Source of the DNA: Eunapius fragilis
Taxonomy: Eukaryota > Porifera > Demospongiae > Spongillida > Spongillidae
Direction: 5' to 3'
Assembly: GCA_963681505.1 (NCBI GenBank)
Contig: OY811971.1
Coordinates: 11,421,242 to 11,485,241, forward strand
Length of the DNA: 64,000 nucleotides
Below are positions 43,301 through 55,300 of this stretch, one piece after another; position 1 is the stretch's first letter, and each line of letters starts with the position of its first letter. Made by a program: the position numbers and the translations under genes. The notes beneath the pieces were generated by a model. The model saw nothing but the letters and a program-made list of their open reading frames with translations. It made no database searches and was not told the DNA's origin.

Positions 43301-46300
43301 CGTCTGCTCCCAAGCAGGGGTCAACATTAAGCACTTTGGGCTACTTGCCCTGTGGGGCCAGTGGTTGATGGAACCTACAGGCCCCGCAGGACAAGTAACT
43401 TGCACGACCCACTGGCCCTTGTTATTAATTAACCATTCACATATTTAATTAATAGCATCCTGTAGTTATATACATTTACACAAGTGAATTCGAGCAACAT
43501 GGAGTGTCATTGTCCGGTACATGTAACTTAATGCATTTAGAGTTATCCTTGTTTTTTTTTAATCTAGAAACTTCAAACTCGTACAAATCGTCCAACTGGG
43601 GTTTGATTGGAAGGCTGTCTATTTGGCAACATACTTTTGCTCCATATGGCTGTGTAGCATGGTCTGGTGGTGCGAAATATACAAGGCCTTTGTCATTCTG
43701 TATAACAAAAATGCTAGGGGTACTCCTGCCTCATCACTATCCTCTATTTCGTGAAGCTCAGCAGCCAAGTCTTCTAGCACTACTTCTTGCTGGTTGAGGT
43801 TGGGGTTTAACCCAGGACGCCTCTTGCGAAGACCTGACCCCCACCATCTGTGCACAGCAGCTCTGGCATCAAACACATCTGGATATGGTCCCTCTAGTGA
43901 TAAGTACATCAATCGTGTTAAAGATGGTGTTTTCAATGAAGCCCTCCAGTCATTCTTTATGCGCTTCATGCAAGAAAATCCTCTTTCACAGCAAGCTGTA
44001 CTTATGGGCATGATAAGATAGAGTTCCATTAAGGTCGCTAAGCCAGGAAATTTGCTCTTGGTGTTTGGGGTCCTCACAATGTCGGAAAAAAGTGTGCGTA
44101 AAGCAATATTTCTCCTGGAAAGGGCATATGTCTTGTACCCAACAAACTCACTCAACAAGGATTCTACAGCAACATTAGTGCATCTCAATATGTTGATGTA
44201 ATGTTTATGAAGTGTGATGACATTCTGTTTGCCAGATTCAATGAAAGATTTCTTAGAAGAAAAATCATGGTGGTCAAGGTTTGGCCATGTTGATGGATCA
44301 AGAGCCTTAAATTGTGCTAGGATACTATCCTGACTTAAGTCTTTAAGACGATCATCAAGGTGTCTTAAAATTGAGCTGCAGATATCTTCCTTGACCCTTG
44401 TCCTAGTTTCTGTTGCACTTGGGGTAGCATTAACATTATTCAACTCCACATTCCAGGGGTAGTAATCAAAGCAGCCATCACCTTGCTTTGCCATATACCT
44501 GTACCATTTCCTACTAAATCTGTGATTTGGAGACAGGTTTCCTCATACTTCTCTAATGCTTCGCCCACAGTGAGGTCATCCTTTTGAAAGGTAAGACTTA
44601 GTTGTGAAAGGCAATGAAGAATGTCACACATGAAAAACATAAACAGCAAGCACTCAAAGTCTTTCATAAACTTAAGCAGATTCTTTGCTCTTCCAATCTG
44701 GGTTGGTGATGATTTTCTGGGTCGATCTGGGCTGATAATTTCCTCAAAATGTGTAACAAATACCCTGTAACTTTGGCAAGCAGTGAGTAAAGCTCTATAA
44801 TGGAATGGTAGCCATCGAGCACCCGAAAGGTTTGTTGGTTTCAGAACCTTCTCTTCCAATACCTCACCAAGCATCTTTAGTTCCCTCAAGGCCTTCGGAC
44901 TTTGTTTGTATTGCTCATACAAGTGAGCAAGGGCATCATTGAGCTGAGTCAATCTGGGATGTTGCTGTATAGCATTTAAAATACCAAGCTCTAACCGATG
45001 AGCAATACAGTGCACTGTCACTAAATGGCTGATATCACGGCGTAGCTTTGCAGCTACACCATCCTTGCTACCTAAATTGACAGCTGCCCCATCTGTACCC
45101 AGAGCAACTACTTTGTTACGCCAATCCAACACTCCTACACGGGTAAATATAGCATCAACAGTTTCGAGGATGCCTTCTGCTGTTGCATGTTTTGTGTCCT
45201 CTATGCCAATAAAAGATGTAACAACACCGGTACCCATACCTAGATATCGCACATAAACCAGTTCATTTTCAATATTTGCACTGTCTGTGCTGCCATCAAT
45301 CATAACTGAAAAGAAACGAGCCTCACATAACTTGGTAATGAGCTGAACTATTTGCTCATTGTAGATATCGTATATGAACCTATTACAAGCTATATCTGAC
45401 TTGTACCACAATGGCATTTGTGATCCAGTACGCACATTAAGGGCAATTAAGCCTGGAAAGTCAGAATATGGCTTCTCATTTTTTGCAATGTAGTAGGCAA
45501 CGTGGAAAGCATTAACCATACAGTGCTCAAATTGCATCTCCATCTTCTGAAGCACTTGCTTGATAGGTTTTATGGCACTGGTATTCTCCTTGAAAGACTT
45601 CTTCTTCATGCACAACTTATGTTTCGTACTGACATCATGGGAAACCAAAGCATTGGTTCGCAGTCCTTCCAATTCTTTTCCAATAAAAAAACTGGATGAT
45701 CTAAAGTATGCAAAAAGTGTATCTAATCTTAGGCAGGGATGGTTAAAGTGTGTGGTATAACCAATATAAATTGTTTTTAGTGCAGCTTACCTGTCAGCTG
45801 CATCGTTATATTCACGACACACCTTGCAATAAACAAGGGATTTTTCGTCATCAAATGCAACCCATGGCCATCGTACTACCCAAGTACCCTCTGGATCAAA
45901 CACCCGTTCACGCTTCTCTTCTTCATACAACTTTCTTCTCTCTTCTATATCCTTTTCCGTCATCCTTTTCTTTCGTGGTGGCTGTTTGCCTGGGAAGCGG
46001 TCAGCCGCTGGAGGCATCAGAGCGGACATTGCGAACCAGGTGGTTTTGATTGTGGGCATGCAGTTATTAAAACACGCTGCCGATTCTCAACACCCCATCG
46101 TGCACGGAAGCGTTACTAATTAATCAGTTGCTATGTACACTGTTGAGAATTGGGTTGTGGTAGGTTAACCACAGTTTGTGTAAGTACTTCCTTGTAGGGA
46201 TGAGTTGAAAAAAATGGCAGGGCATGTAAACAGCATGATTTAACTTGCCCCTGCGGGCCACAAATATAGCAATATAACTGGTCCGATGACAATTTCTAAT

Positions 46301-49300
46301 TGCGTCGGGCCAGCGGGCAACCGTTAATGTTGACCATTGCCAAGACTGATACAAAGTCCTTTTGTCCTGACATGACTCGGTTTATGTCATCAGATAGGTA
46401 GAAATTTCTGATCATTTCACTGGTCTGTTGAGACAGGATGTTCACATAATGTGGGTTAGGGTTGGATAAAACTCCCTTTTCAGCTGCTAATAACTTTGCA
46501 TTCCTTGCTAGATATCGTGAAACACCAAAAATTATGGAGTGATCAGCTTTGAGGCAACACCGTTAGAATCATTCCGCTTTTCACTCCTAGACACAGATGT
46601 ATCAATTTTCTTCTTCAGTTGTTGTATCATCTCCTCTGCATGTTGTGCTGACATGAGCTGACTTCCAGCCAACCCATCATCTGATTCAGATGACTGTTCA
46701 TTTTCAGCAAATACATCATCAGTGCTGCATTTGCTTTCCTGTTTCACTAGGTGGTACATGTACATTGAGGACTGTGCACTACTGTCCACAGTAACTTCCA
46801 TTGTATCACCTCCAGTATCAGACTGCAGATCATCCATATCTGGTGGTACAGAAGTAGCTGCTGCAGCTTGATGTTGATGATTGAGGGATTTACGGCATGC
46901 AGAGCACGAATAGTTTTGACAACTCAGGCCAAGGCAAGGATGCTGCACAATTGTAGTGTGGGATACAGGCCGCAGATCTCTTCTCTGGTATTTCTTATGG
47001 CGCTTTAACGGGTCGCAACAGACCTTTTCAGGAGGGAACGACATACATGTAGCTGAACAGTACATATACCGTGCATAGTATAACAGGTAAAGGAGGAAGA
47101 TATGCTAGAACTATACTTTTGTGCAATTGTTTTATTGTTGTTATTATGTCACGATCTATTGAATGGCTACAATGCGTGCGCTAAGCCGTTCTATTTACCT
47201 CGAGCGCAATCCGCACATTGTGTGTAGGGACTGCACACAAAGTAAATAGAACGGCTTAGCGCACACATTGTAACCGTTCAATAGATCGTGACATAATAAC
47301 AACAATATAACAGGGAGTGTCACAGTGCATGGGGGAGGGTACCAATGTGAGGGAGAGGGTGATAGTGTGAAGGGGAGGCAACAGTGATATCCAAACATTC
47401 CAAAAAGATCACAACCATTTACATGTAAATATTGGATGTTAGGAGTCATGCTGCTTTAGATAGTGTGGATTAATGCTTCAGCAATTAACCGGTGTACATA
47501 TTTATTAACTACAGATTTATATGCATGCCACACCCCCTCCTCCTGCTCATTACTTCCTATGTCCTCTGTGACTGTGTGAAGGATGAAGGGTGTGGTAGAA
47601 TGGTCCTGGTACAGCCATAATCATATGTTCATCTCATCAGGGTGGACGGTCATCACTGATGAGAGCATCTGAGAATGGCCATGAAGAGGTTGTGAGGATA
47701 TTGTTATCAGCTGGTGCCAATGTTGATCTACAGGATGAGGTGAGTAGTACCAGCCCAGCCCAAGGACATGTGGTGACTTGTTAGGAATAACATGAATGGT
47801 ATGGAAGTGTGAGTACCAGTCCAGAGAGGGAGGATGGCTGTGAAAGGAAAGACATAGTGAGATAGGGAAGGTGTCAGTGTGAGGAACAGTGTTCACATGG
47901 GGATAGTGACAGTGAGGGGAAGTGTGATATGTGAGGGGTGTGTGACAGTGTGAGGGGGAGTGTAATATACAATGTAATATGAGGAACAGGTGAATAGTGT
48001 GAGGGGATGGTGACAGTGTGGCATAGTGAGAGGGGATTGTGACAGTGTGATGTGGAGGGGAATATAGTAAGGGAGACGGGTGACAATGAGGGGAGTGTCA
48101 CAGTACATGGGGGAGGGTAATGGAGGGAGAGATAGATAGTGTGAGGGGTAGGGTGACAGTGTGAAGGGGAGGCAACAGTGATATCCAAACATTCCAAAAA
48201 GATCACAACCATATACTGTAAGTATTGGATGTTAGGAGTCATGCTGCTTTACAATGTAGATGGTGTGGATTAATTCTTCAGCAATTAACAGGTGTTCATG
48301 TTTATTAATTACAGATGTATATTTCTTCCCTTGCATGCCCCAACCCCTCCTCCTGCTCATTACTTCCTCTGTCCTCTGTGACTGTGTGAAGGATGGAGTG
48401 TGTGGTAGGATGGTCCTGGTACAGCCATAATCATATGTTCATCTCTTCCGCATGGACAGTCATCACTGATGAGAGCATCTGAGAATGGCCATGAAGAGGT
48501 TGTGAGGATATTGTTATCAGCTGGTGCCAATGTTGATCTGGTGAGTAGTACATGTACCAGCCCAGCCCAAGGAAATGTGGTGACTTATTAGGAATAACAT
48601 GAATGGTACGGAAGTGTGAGTACCAGTCCAGAGAGGGAGGATGGCTGTGAAAGGAGAGTGACATAGTGAGATAGGGAAGGTGTCAGTGTGAGGAAGAGGG
48701 TGACTTACATGTATAGTGTTCACATGGGGATAGTAACAGTGAGGGGAAGTGTGATCTGTGAGGGGTGTGTGACAGTGTGAGGGGGAGTGTAATATAATAT
48801 GAGGAACAGGTGAATAGTGTGAGGGGATCGTGACAGTGTGGCATAGTGAGAGGGATTGTGACAGTGTGATGCGGAGGGTAATAGTGTAAGGGAGACGGGT
48901 GACAATGAGGGGAGTGTCACAGTACATGGGGGAGGGTAACTGAGGGAGAGAGAGATAGTGTGCGGGGTAGGGTGACAGTGTGAAGGGGAGGCAACAGTGA
49001 TATCCAAACATTCCAAAAAGATCACACCCATATAAGTATTGGATGTTAGGAGTCATGCTGCTTTAGATGGTGTGGATTAATTCTTCAGCAATTAACAGGT
49101 GTACATGTTTATTAATTACAGATGTATATTTCTTCCCTTGCATGCCCCACCCCCTCCTCCTGCTCATTACTTCCTCTGTCCTCTGTGACTGTGTGAAGGA
49201 TGGAGTGTGTGGTAGGATGGTCCTGGTACAGCCATAATCATATGTTCATCTCTTCCGCATGGACAGTCATCACTGATGAGAGCATCTGAGAATGGCCATG

Positions 49301-52300
49301 AAGAGGTTGTGAGGATATTGTTATCAGCTGGTGCCAATGTTGATCTGGTGAGTAGTACCAGCCCAGCCCAAGGAAATGTGGTGACTTATTAGGAATAACA
49401 TGAATTGTACCATATGCATTCAATCTAAAAATGTATTTTTACCAGATGAGTGCTCGTTATTGATTTGTGGCCATATTTTTTATAGCTGCAGTTTGAGGTA
49501 CATGTACTTACATGTACTTTAAGCATTCAGATTAGGACAACAATAATGTCTATTGTCCTGAATGTCCACCCGGGGGTACAATTGGATACCCAGGTGGACA
49601 GCAAAAAAAGTTTTTGTCGTTCGGTCACGGAAGAAACCTAGTGGCATTTAACAGTACTGGCTTACAGAGCAAGATCGGGCCGAGATATGTAAGGCTTAAA
49701 TCCTTTCGATACCCGTAAAACGAGCCGTGCTAGCAGACCTATCCATTACGCTCCGACCGATCCGCATGGAGCGTAATGGATAAGCCCGCTAGCACGGCTC
49801 ATTTTGCGAGTACAAAATGGAGTTAGACGTTGCTTATCTCGGCCCGATCCTGAAAAGACTTGTTCTGTAAACCAGTACCGTTAAATGCAGCCAGGTCCCT
49901 TCCGTGACCGAACGGCAAAAACTTTTTTTGCTGTCCACCCGGGTATACAGTACGATTGTACCCCTGGGTGGACATTCAGGACAATAGACATTAACATTAT
50001 TATTTGCTGCCTAAGGCTTGTCTATCAAGAATCAAAAATTCTGTCCTGTAAGTGCTGGAATAAATTTGGGAAATTTTATTAAACCCTTACCACCCAGAAA
50101 TGTGATTAATTAATTTCAGTTTTAAGTACATTGAGCTGTAATTTAAAGCCAAACAAGTCACTGATATGTGTCTACTAATTTGAACATTATTTGAAAAATG
50201 ATGGTTATACATGTACATTTGTATGTACATAAACCATTAAGGTTTTTAACTTCAAGAAGAGGAGAAACATTGATTGTGATTAATCTGATAACCAACCCTC
50301 ATGTAGTATGTAGTATGGTAATATCATGTACAGTTTGTACAACAAGCTAAGATGTGTTAGGAAACTTGAAAAGAAGTTGGAACCCCCAGGTGGCATAAGG
50401 GAACTAGCCGCTAATCAGCAAAACTAGATTCGTAGCTGGGACTTTTATGCCCTATGCTATAGTATGGCCCTGGGGGGACCACTGAACTTTGGCATACTCA
50501 TGTGCATGTAAATAATCATTCTATGTTATCCACACCAGGCATATTGGCTCCTTCGTACCAGTGAAGGACAGCTTAGGAAGGCATCAGAGAAGGGGAACAT
50601 TAAAGTGGTCACTAAGCTACTCAGACAGGAGGGGGTACACGTTGATGCTACTGATATGGTGAGTCTGAACTGTAGATTTTATCAGCACCACAATAATATC
50701 AGAGTTTTTACTAGCTCCAAAATAGTTCTTTTTGAATGAACTCATGCATCAATTGTCACTAAGATTGCTATACATGTATGTTGGTGCGGATATTTTCATT
50801 CCAAATGTAATTATTTTCCACTCCTCCATGCACTCCTATTTAAACTACCCGCATGATGTCATCATTATGTCCATATTCTATTTGGGGTGAATATTTTATT
50901 TAAAGGTTATTATTATGTTATTTATATAATGTGTATGTATGTGATGCGCTGATATCATTATGAATAATTCATAATAACCATTTGCCTCTGTGGAATGTTT
51001 GGACGAGAAACAACATGTTCATGTACATGTGAATGGCCTCAGGTCAAGAACTAAGCTAGCTGGGATTGGAAGTTTTCTATTTCATGAACATTTAAGTCAA
51101 GGAATAACTGCACACATCCTCTTACTCAAATTTCCTTATTGGGAATACATGTAATAGCAATCCTGTATGTACTGTACTCAAAAAACGCTTGCATTTTCCC
51201 CCTCTTTGGATGAGGTGATATTTTCTGTGCCATCACATATCTTTCCTTGTAACTTACATGTATTTCAACATTTCAATTATATAAGTTTGATTAATGCACT
51301 GAGAAAGAAGATATGAAATGCTTCCATTTAGGTAGTGTAGACTTATGGCAGCACTTCATCCATAGTTTGTACCCCTATCTGACCCCTAAAAATGAGCCCC
51401 TACATACACAGACAACAGTGATGTGTACATGTACATTATGTGTCTACATTGCATGACATAGACATCTTGCCTCCTCATGGCACTAATTTTATTAATAACA
51501 GAAGGCATCTACAGGAAACATGGGTGAGTAGTACCAGCCCAGCCCAAGGACATGTGGTGACTTGTTAGCAATAACATGAATGGTACAAAAGTGTGAAAGG
51601 TGACAGTGTGAGGGAGGGTGAGGGCAAGAATGGGAGGAGTGAGAGGAAGGTAACAGTGTGAGGGGAGACAGTGTGAGAGGGAAAGTGACGTAAGTGACAT
51701 TAGGATTGGACGTTGGGATTCATGCTGCTCTTGATGGTGTGGATTAATGCTTCAGCAATTTTATACTTTAAAAAAGATGTGTTGACTGTAATGTAAACTA
51801 CAAGGACATGTGTACATCATTGGTATTTAAGCCAATCTCAAGTGTTAGAAATTCATAGTTGGTTTTTCAACCACAGATTGATACAAGCCACGTAAAAAGG
51901 CGAAAGTAGGGGAAAAAACTTCAGAAAAGTGTAACTTAAGAGCACAACACAATTAAAATGTGCGAAAATTTCTGTTTGCACTTTAAGCCCCATAGAAACA
52001 GACTATAGCGGGGAAAAAAATCAACACGGTACCGAAATGAGTCCAAAATATGGAATTAAAAGAATTAAAAATTTTGGTCTTGAAAAATTCAGCCTCTTCA
52101 TAGCGATAACATCATGTTAATACATTATCCGCAGATAAAAATACTATCCATTGATGCATGGACCTTGATATATCTGCTTCATCAGACTACCACATTTCTA
52201 TATACTTCCTCGATGCTGTCGTGGGCTTTAATGCTTCCGCAATTTACAGGTGTACATGTTTATTAACTACAGATATTTATTTCTTCCCTTGCATGCCCCA

Positions 52301-55300
52301 CCCCCTCCTCCTGCTCATTACTTCCTCTGTCCTCTGTGACTGTGTGAAGGATGGGGTGTGTGGTAGGATGGTCCTGGTACAGCCATAATCATATGTTCAT
52401 CTCTTCAGCGTGAACAGTCATCACTGATGAGAGCATCTGAGAATGGCCATGACGAGGTTGTGAGGATATTGGTATCAGCTGGTGCCAATGTTGATCTACA
52501 GGATAAGGTGAGTAGTACCAGACCAGCCCAAGGACATGTGGTGACTTGTTAGGAATAACATAAATGGTACGGAAGTGTGAGTACCAGTCCAGAGAGGGAG
52601 GATGACTGTGAGGGGGGAGTGACATAGTGAGATTGGGAAGGTGTCAGTGTGAGGAAGAGGGTGACTAGTGTTCACATGGGGAGGGTGACAGTGTGGGGAA
52701 GTGTGATATGTGAGGGGGAGTGTGACAGTGTGAGGGAGAGTGTAATATAATATGAACGACAGGAAGGATGGGGTTTGTGGTAGGATGGTCCTGGTACAGC
52801 CATAATCATATGTTCATCTCTTCAGGGTGGACACTCATCACTGATGAGAGCATCTGAGAATGGCCATGAAAAGGTTGTGAGGATATTGTTATCAGCTGGT
52901 GCCAATGTTGATCTACAGGATACATGGGTGAGTAGTAGTACCAGCCCAGCCCAAGGACATGTGGTGACTTGTTAGGAATAACATGAATGGTACCAAAGTG
53001 CGAGTACCCGTTTAGAGAGGGAGGATGACTGTGAGGGGAGTGTGACATAGTGGGTGACAGTGTGAGGGGAGGATGACAGTGAGGATGAGTGTGACAGTGT
53101 GAAGGGGAGTGTGACATACATGTAATGTGAGGGGAGTGTGACATAGTGAGAGGGGATGGTGACTGGAAAGAGGACTTAGTGTGAGGCAGAGGTGATAGTG
53201 TGACAACGAGGGGGAGTGTCACAGTGCAAGGGGAAGGTGACAGTGTGAGGGGGAGAGTGATAGTGAGGGAAAGGTGACAGTGTGAGGGGGAAAGTTACTG
53301 TGAGTGGGAGGTAACAATGATATCCTAACAAGATCACATAAGGATTGGATGTTGCTGCTATACATGTAGATGGATTATGCTTTTACAGATGTACAGTACC
53401 GGTCAAAATAAACTTTACGTAATTTATTACGGCGTCTCAGTTCTACGGTGCGACCGTTACCGTGTAGTTCTACGTTGTGACCGTAACGTAAACGTACAGT
53501 AAAATAATACGCCGCCGTTACAATGAACGGTACGGTATGATTAATCAATTACGATGACACCGTTTTAAAATACACGGCACACACCAATATGATGCCGTAA
53601 AAACGTTGCCACCTGTTTAACGTTGAAACGTCGAAAATCGTGTACTGGTACTACAAGAAGCTTAGAATAATTTTTTTCGCTTGAAAGGACTTAATCTATA
53701 AGTTCCTAAAATAACGCTAGGTGTACCTAGCGAAAACGCGAGGTTAACCTAGCGTTTTTTGATGGTTGAATGCCACTTCACCCGTATAGTATTCTTTTTA
53801 GGTTTTGAAACTACCTCCCCCTGTATTTCTACATCCTTCCATCCCATATGCCATACGCGCGCATCAATGCATCCTTCAATCGCAACCTCTGACCTTTAAC
53901 TGCTACCTTTGCACCTAGTTCTGTAAAACTATACTATTCAAACCCCCACTTGGAGGCGGTGAAAGCCTGCTTACACACACACGAGAAGACGCCATTTCAG
54001 ACAATAAAATAGCAAAGGCTGTGGATTAATATACCCACAAAGATCGCTAGGTTTACCTAGCGAACGCTTGGTTTACCTAGCGTTAGGTACTTATTCATTA
54101 AGGCGCCCGAAATAGAGAAGCGCTCGTTGCAAGAAGGATTAGTTGCAACGCGGCAAGGTATTCATGGGTTTATTGAGCGGTATGAGGCTACAGGATCAAT
54201 TGGATGGACTTTCCGAGGTAGCGCGTATTGTGAATTAGTCAGCGCCGTTCTCAACGAACTCATTACGCTCTTCGTCGATTTCGAGGTGAGTTAGAACGTG
54301 CTCCGATACCGTAATTACGTTCGTTGAAAACTGCGATTACGCCGTTATTACGCCGTCCAATTATCGCGAAGGTAACGGCGTAACCGTACAGTCCAATTAG
54401 ACTGCGAGTCTAATAGCGTAGCGTTATTAAAATCCAACGTTCTACCGCGACGCCGTTATAAATTACGTAAAGTTTATTTTGACCGGTACTGTACATGTGA
54501 TTGCATAATTTGCCCCACCCCCTCCTTCTGCTCATTACTTCCTCTGTCCTCCGTGACTGTGTGAAGGATGGGGTGTGTGGTAGGATGGTCCTGGTACAGC
54601 CATAATCATATGTTCATCTCTTCAGTTTGGACAGTCATCACTGATGAGAGCATCTGAGAATGGCCATGAAGAGGTTGTGAGGATATTGTTATCAGCTGGT
54701 GCCAATGTTGATCTACAGAATAAGGTGAGTCGTACCAGCCCAGCCCAAGGACATGTGGTGACTTGTACCCTGATAATGTGACGACTGTAATGTAAACTAC
54801 ATGTACATGTACATTAAGCTATGTGGTTTGTGCCTTGTACAGAGTATGTTTGCAATGTCAGTGGTGTAGCTTGAGGGGTAGGGGGAGACGTATGTCCCCG
54901 GGTGCTGAGTTGTGGGAGTGTATAAGGTTTCTTCTCCCCTCCACACCTGCTCCACCTTTTGCAATGGGCCAGGACCCCCATCCCCCTCCCCTTTTTTTCA
55001 TATTGGACCAGAAGCAGACAGTACCTTGAGGTATTATGGAGGATGTAGTACACACTGCCATATTATGATATGGTAGTGTGGTAGTTCATCATAGCACTAC
55101 CCTCCCTCACCTGCCCCACCCCCTCCCCTGCTTCTCAAGTTTTGGTGTGAGTGTGTGTCCTCAGTGACTGTGAAGGATGGGGTGTGTGGTAGGATGTTCC
55201 TGGTACTGCCATAATCATATGTTCATCTCTTCAGTATGGACAGTCATCACTGATGATAGCATCTGGGAATGGCCATGAAGAGGTTGTGAGGATATTGTTA

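Larger units (their letters stand above)
43310..46344 (-). mobile_element. hAT transposon with 5-bp target duplications
   Basis: Element 43315-46339. Terminal inverted repeats CAGGGGTCAACATTAA and CAATGGTCAACATTAA (two mismatches). Target duplication CCAAG at 43310-43314 and 46340-46344. Subterminal GCCC/GGGC-rich blocks are also inverted. Taking out the element with one CCAAG joins KDFVSVL to GADVKWLHV in frame. Most hAT make 8-bp duplications; a hAT5 group with 5 bp is known. Confidence 0.9.
47310..49440 (+). repeat. Three tandem ~0.81-kb units each with an ankyrin exon
   Basis: The ankyrin exons at 47641, 48451 and 49258 are 810 and 807 bp apart and the whole unit (minisatellite, GCATGCCCCA...CTCATTACTTCC intron, exon, 3' flank) repeats. 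Units 2 and 3 are nearly identical and share the same splice-site and exon-end changes. Confidence 0.92.
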
